Part shown: in pieces, positions 37,776 through 38,567 of the stretch
How positions within the stretch are numbered: position 1 is the stretch's first letter
How the letters are laid out: every line of letters begins with the position of its first letter
DNA from: Acidimicrobiia bacterium
Lineage (GTDB): Bacteria; Actinomycetota; Acidimicrobiia; IMCC26256; PALSA-555
DNA length: 38,567 nt
Direction of reading: 5' to 3'
Assembly (NCBI GenBank): GCA_009694295.1
Contig: SHVJ01000009.1
Location: 1-38,567, forward strand
Program-made: the position numbers and the translations under genes
Notes under the pieces: generated by a model
What the model was told of the DNA's origin: nothing
The model's database searches: none
What the model saw: the letters and a program-made list of their open reading frames with translations, nothing else

Positions 37776-38567
37776 CGGAAGTGATCGGGAATCTCGCTGG
37801 CAAGGTCGCGCTCGTGACCGGCGCGAGCCGGGGCATCGGGAAGGGGTGCGCGCTCGCGCTCGGCGCGGCCGGCGCAACCGTGTACGTGACCGGTCGTGCG
37901 CAGGGTTCCGATAGGGCGGCGCTGGGTGGAAGCCTCGGCGAGACCGTCCAAGCGGTTGCGTCGCGCGGAGGTCATGGGATAGCGGTCCCCTGCGACCACG
38001 CGAACGATGAAGAGGTCGAAGCGCTCTTTGCCCGCATCGAGCGCGATCAGGGTCGTCTCGATGTACTAGTGAACAACGCGTTTGCTGTGCCGAAGCGGAT
38101 GGATCCCCGGACGCCGTTCTGGCAGACCCCGATCTCCGACTGGGACGTCATGATCGACGTGGGCACGCGATCTGCGTATGTCGCAACTCATCATGCCGCG
38201 CAGTCGATGGTGCGCGACGGAAGCGGCGTCATTGTGAACGTGAGCTCTGCTGGCGCAGTTCGCTACTTCCATCACATCGCGTACGGGATCGGCAAGGCCG
38301 CACTCGACCGGATGACCAAAGACGCGGCGCGCCCGCTCGCAGAGCATCGCGTTGCCATTGTCGCGGTGTGGCCATACCTTGTGCGCACCGAGCGAGTCAT
38401 GCAGATGCCGGGAGTGGATGAGACCATCACCGAATCTCCCGAGTTCACGGGGCGGGGGATCGTCGCGCTCGCATCCGATCCCGACGTCATGCGCTGGAGT
38501 GGCCGCGCAGTGACCACTCACGGCTTGGCCGAGGCATACAACTTCACCGATGTCGATGGGCGCCTTC
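37772..38567 (+). CDS. SDR-family oxidoreductase (DHRS1-like), 3' end cut by the window edge
   Basis: ATG 37772 overlaps the TetR stop (ATGA). About 265 residues are visible. They show GKVALVTGASRGIGKGCALALGAAGATVYVTGR (TGxxxGxG), then a block reading RGGHGIAVPCDHANDEEVEALFARIERDQGRLDVLVNNAF, the active-site Ser in VNVSSAGAVRYFHHIAYGIGKAALDRM with YxxxK, and a C-terminal WPYLVRTERV segment. This pattern, with a long C-terminal half reading STESPEFTGRGIVALASDPD-like text, is that of dehydrogenase/reductase SDR member 1-type proteins, NADPH-dependent ketone reductases with broad substrates, including steroids in some members. It is the third gene of the SDR/TetR/SDR operon and runs off the right edge. 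Confidence 0.9.
   Translation, partial: MTEVIGNLAGKVALVTGASRGIGKGCALALGAAGATVYVTGRAQGSDRAALGGSLGETVQAVASRGGHGIAVPCDHANDEEVEALFARIERDQGRLDVLVNNAFAVPKRMDPRTPFWQTPISDWDVMIDVGTRSAYVATHHAAQSMVRDGSGVIVNVSSAGAVRYFHHIAYGIGKAALDRMTKDAARPLAEHRVAIVAVWPYLVRTERVMQMPGVDETITESPEFTGRGIVALASDPDVMRWSGRAVTTHGLAEAYNFTDVDGRL

Noticed and set aside
1-38567. CRISPR arrays, insertion sequences, transposase or integrase genes, rRNA, riboswitches
   Set aside because: None seen: no short direct-repeat arrays, no DDE or tyrosine-recombinase motifs in the frames, no rRNA-like stretches.

Overview
The window is high-GC DNA with many GTG starts, dense ATGA/GTGA start-stop overlaps, several TetR regulators, flavin/F420-type oxidoreductases and a large excess of CoA-thioester enzymes. 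That combination points to an actinomycete-type chromosome (Actinomycetota, plausibly Acidimicrobiia or a relative). This is an inference from gene content; no rRNA or other marker gene is present to fix the taxon.

Layout. (1) 1-3193: an MFS exporter (minus, cut by the left edge) and a divergent ABC-type substrate-binding protein, followed by a GC-rich hairpin and a 565-bp gene-free stretch. That stretch carries an orphan 3' half of a tRNA-Val(UAC)-like gene, a typical scar of integration at a tRNA. (2) 3194-7559: a sulfotransferase (minus), divergent from a tight operon of a BKACE-type enzyme, an acyl-CoA synthetase and a PPOX-fold flavoprotein. (3) 7596-13967: an LLM flavin oxidoreductase with its own palindromic promoter/operator, then a four-gene cluster: a two-enzyme fusion (D-2-hydroxyacid dehydrogenase plus FMN alpha-hydroxyacid dehydrogenase), a second LLM oxidoreductase, a tandem VOC protein and a GrdB/PrdB-like protein lacking the usual Cys/Sec. 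(4) 13973-22047: an amidohydrolase (minus), then plus-strand genes for a phosphotransferase, P450, class III CoA transferase, enoyl-CoA hydratase and a pair of acyl-CoA dehydrogenases of the heteromeric (alpha2-beta2) style. (5) 22014-29240: a seven-gene minus-strand operon read as TetR, acyl-CoA synthetase, acyl-CoA dehydrogenase, enoyl-CoA hydratase, SDR, DUF1214-like protein, sulfotransferase. (6) 29397-38567: a truncated SDR, a TetR/CMD/6PGDH-like minus operon divergent from a second P450, a minus operon (aminotransferase-SCP2 fusion, PhyH dioxygenase, SDR), and a plus operon (SDR, TetR, SDR) that leaves the window on the right.

How the genes fit together. Most enzymes can be placed in the activation (CoA ligases, CoA transferase), oxidation (P450s, acyl-CoA dehydrogenases, SDRs, LLM flavoproteins, PhyH), hydration and cleavage (hydratases, BKACE, amidohydrolase) of lipid-like or alicyclic carboxylic acids. 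The actual substrates cannot be read from sequence. The parts that look least described are the 686-residue dehydrogenase/dehydrogenase fusion with its odd neighbours, the aminotransferase-SCP2 fusion, and two sets of shared palindromic operators that link genes many kilobases apart.
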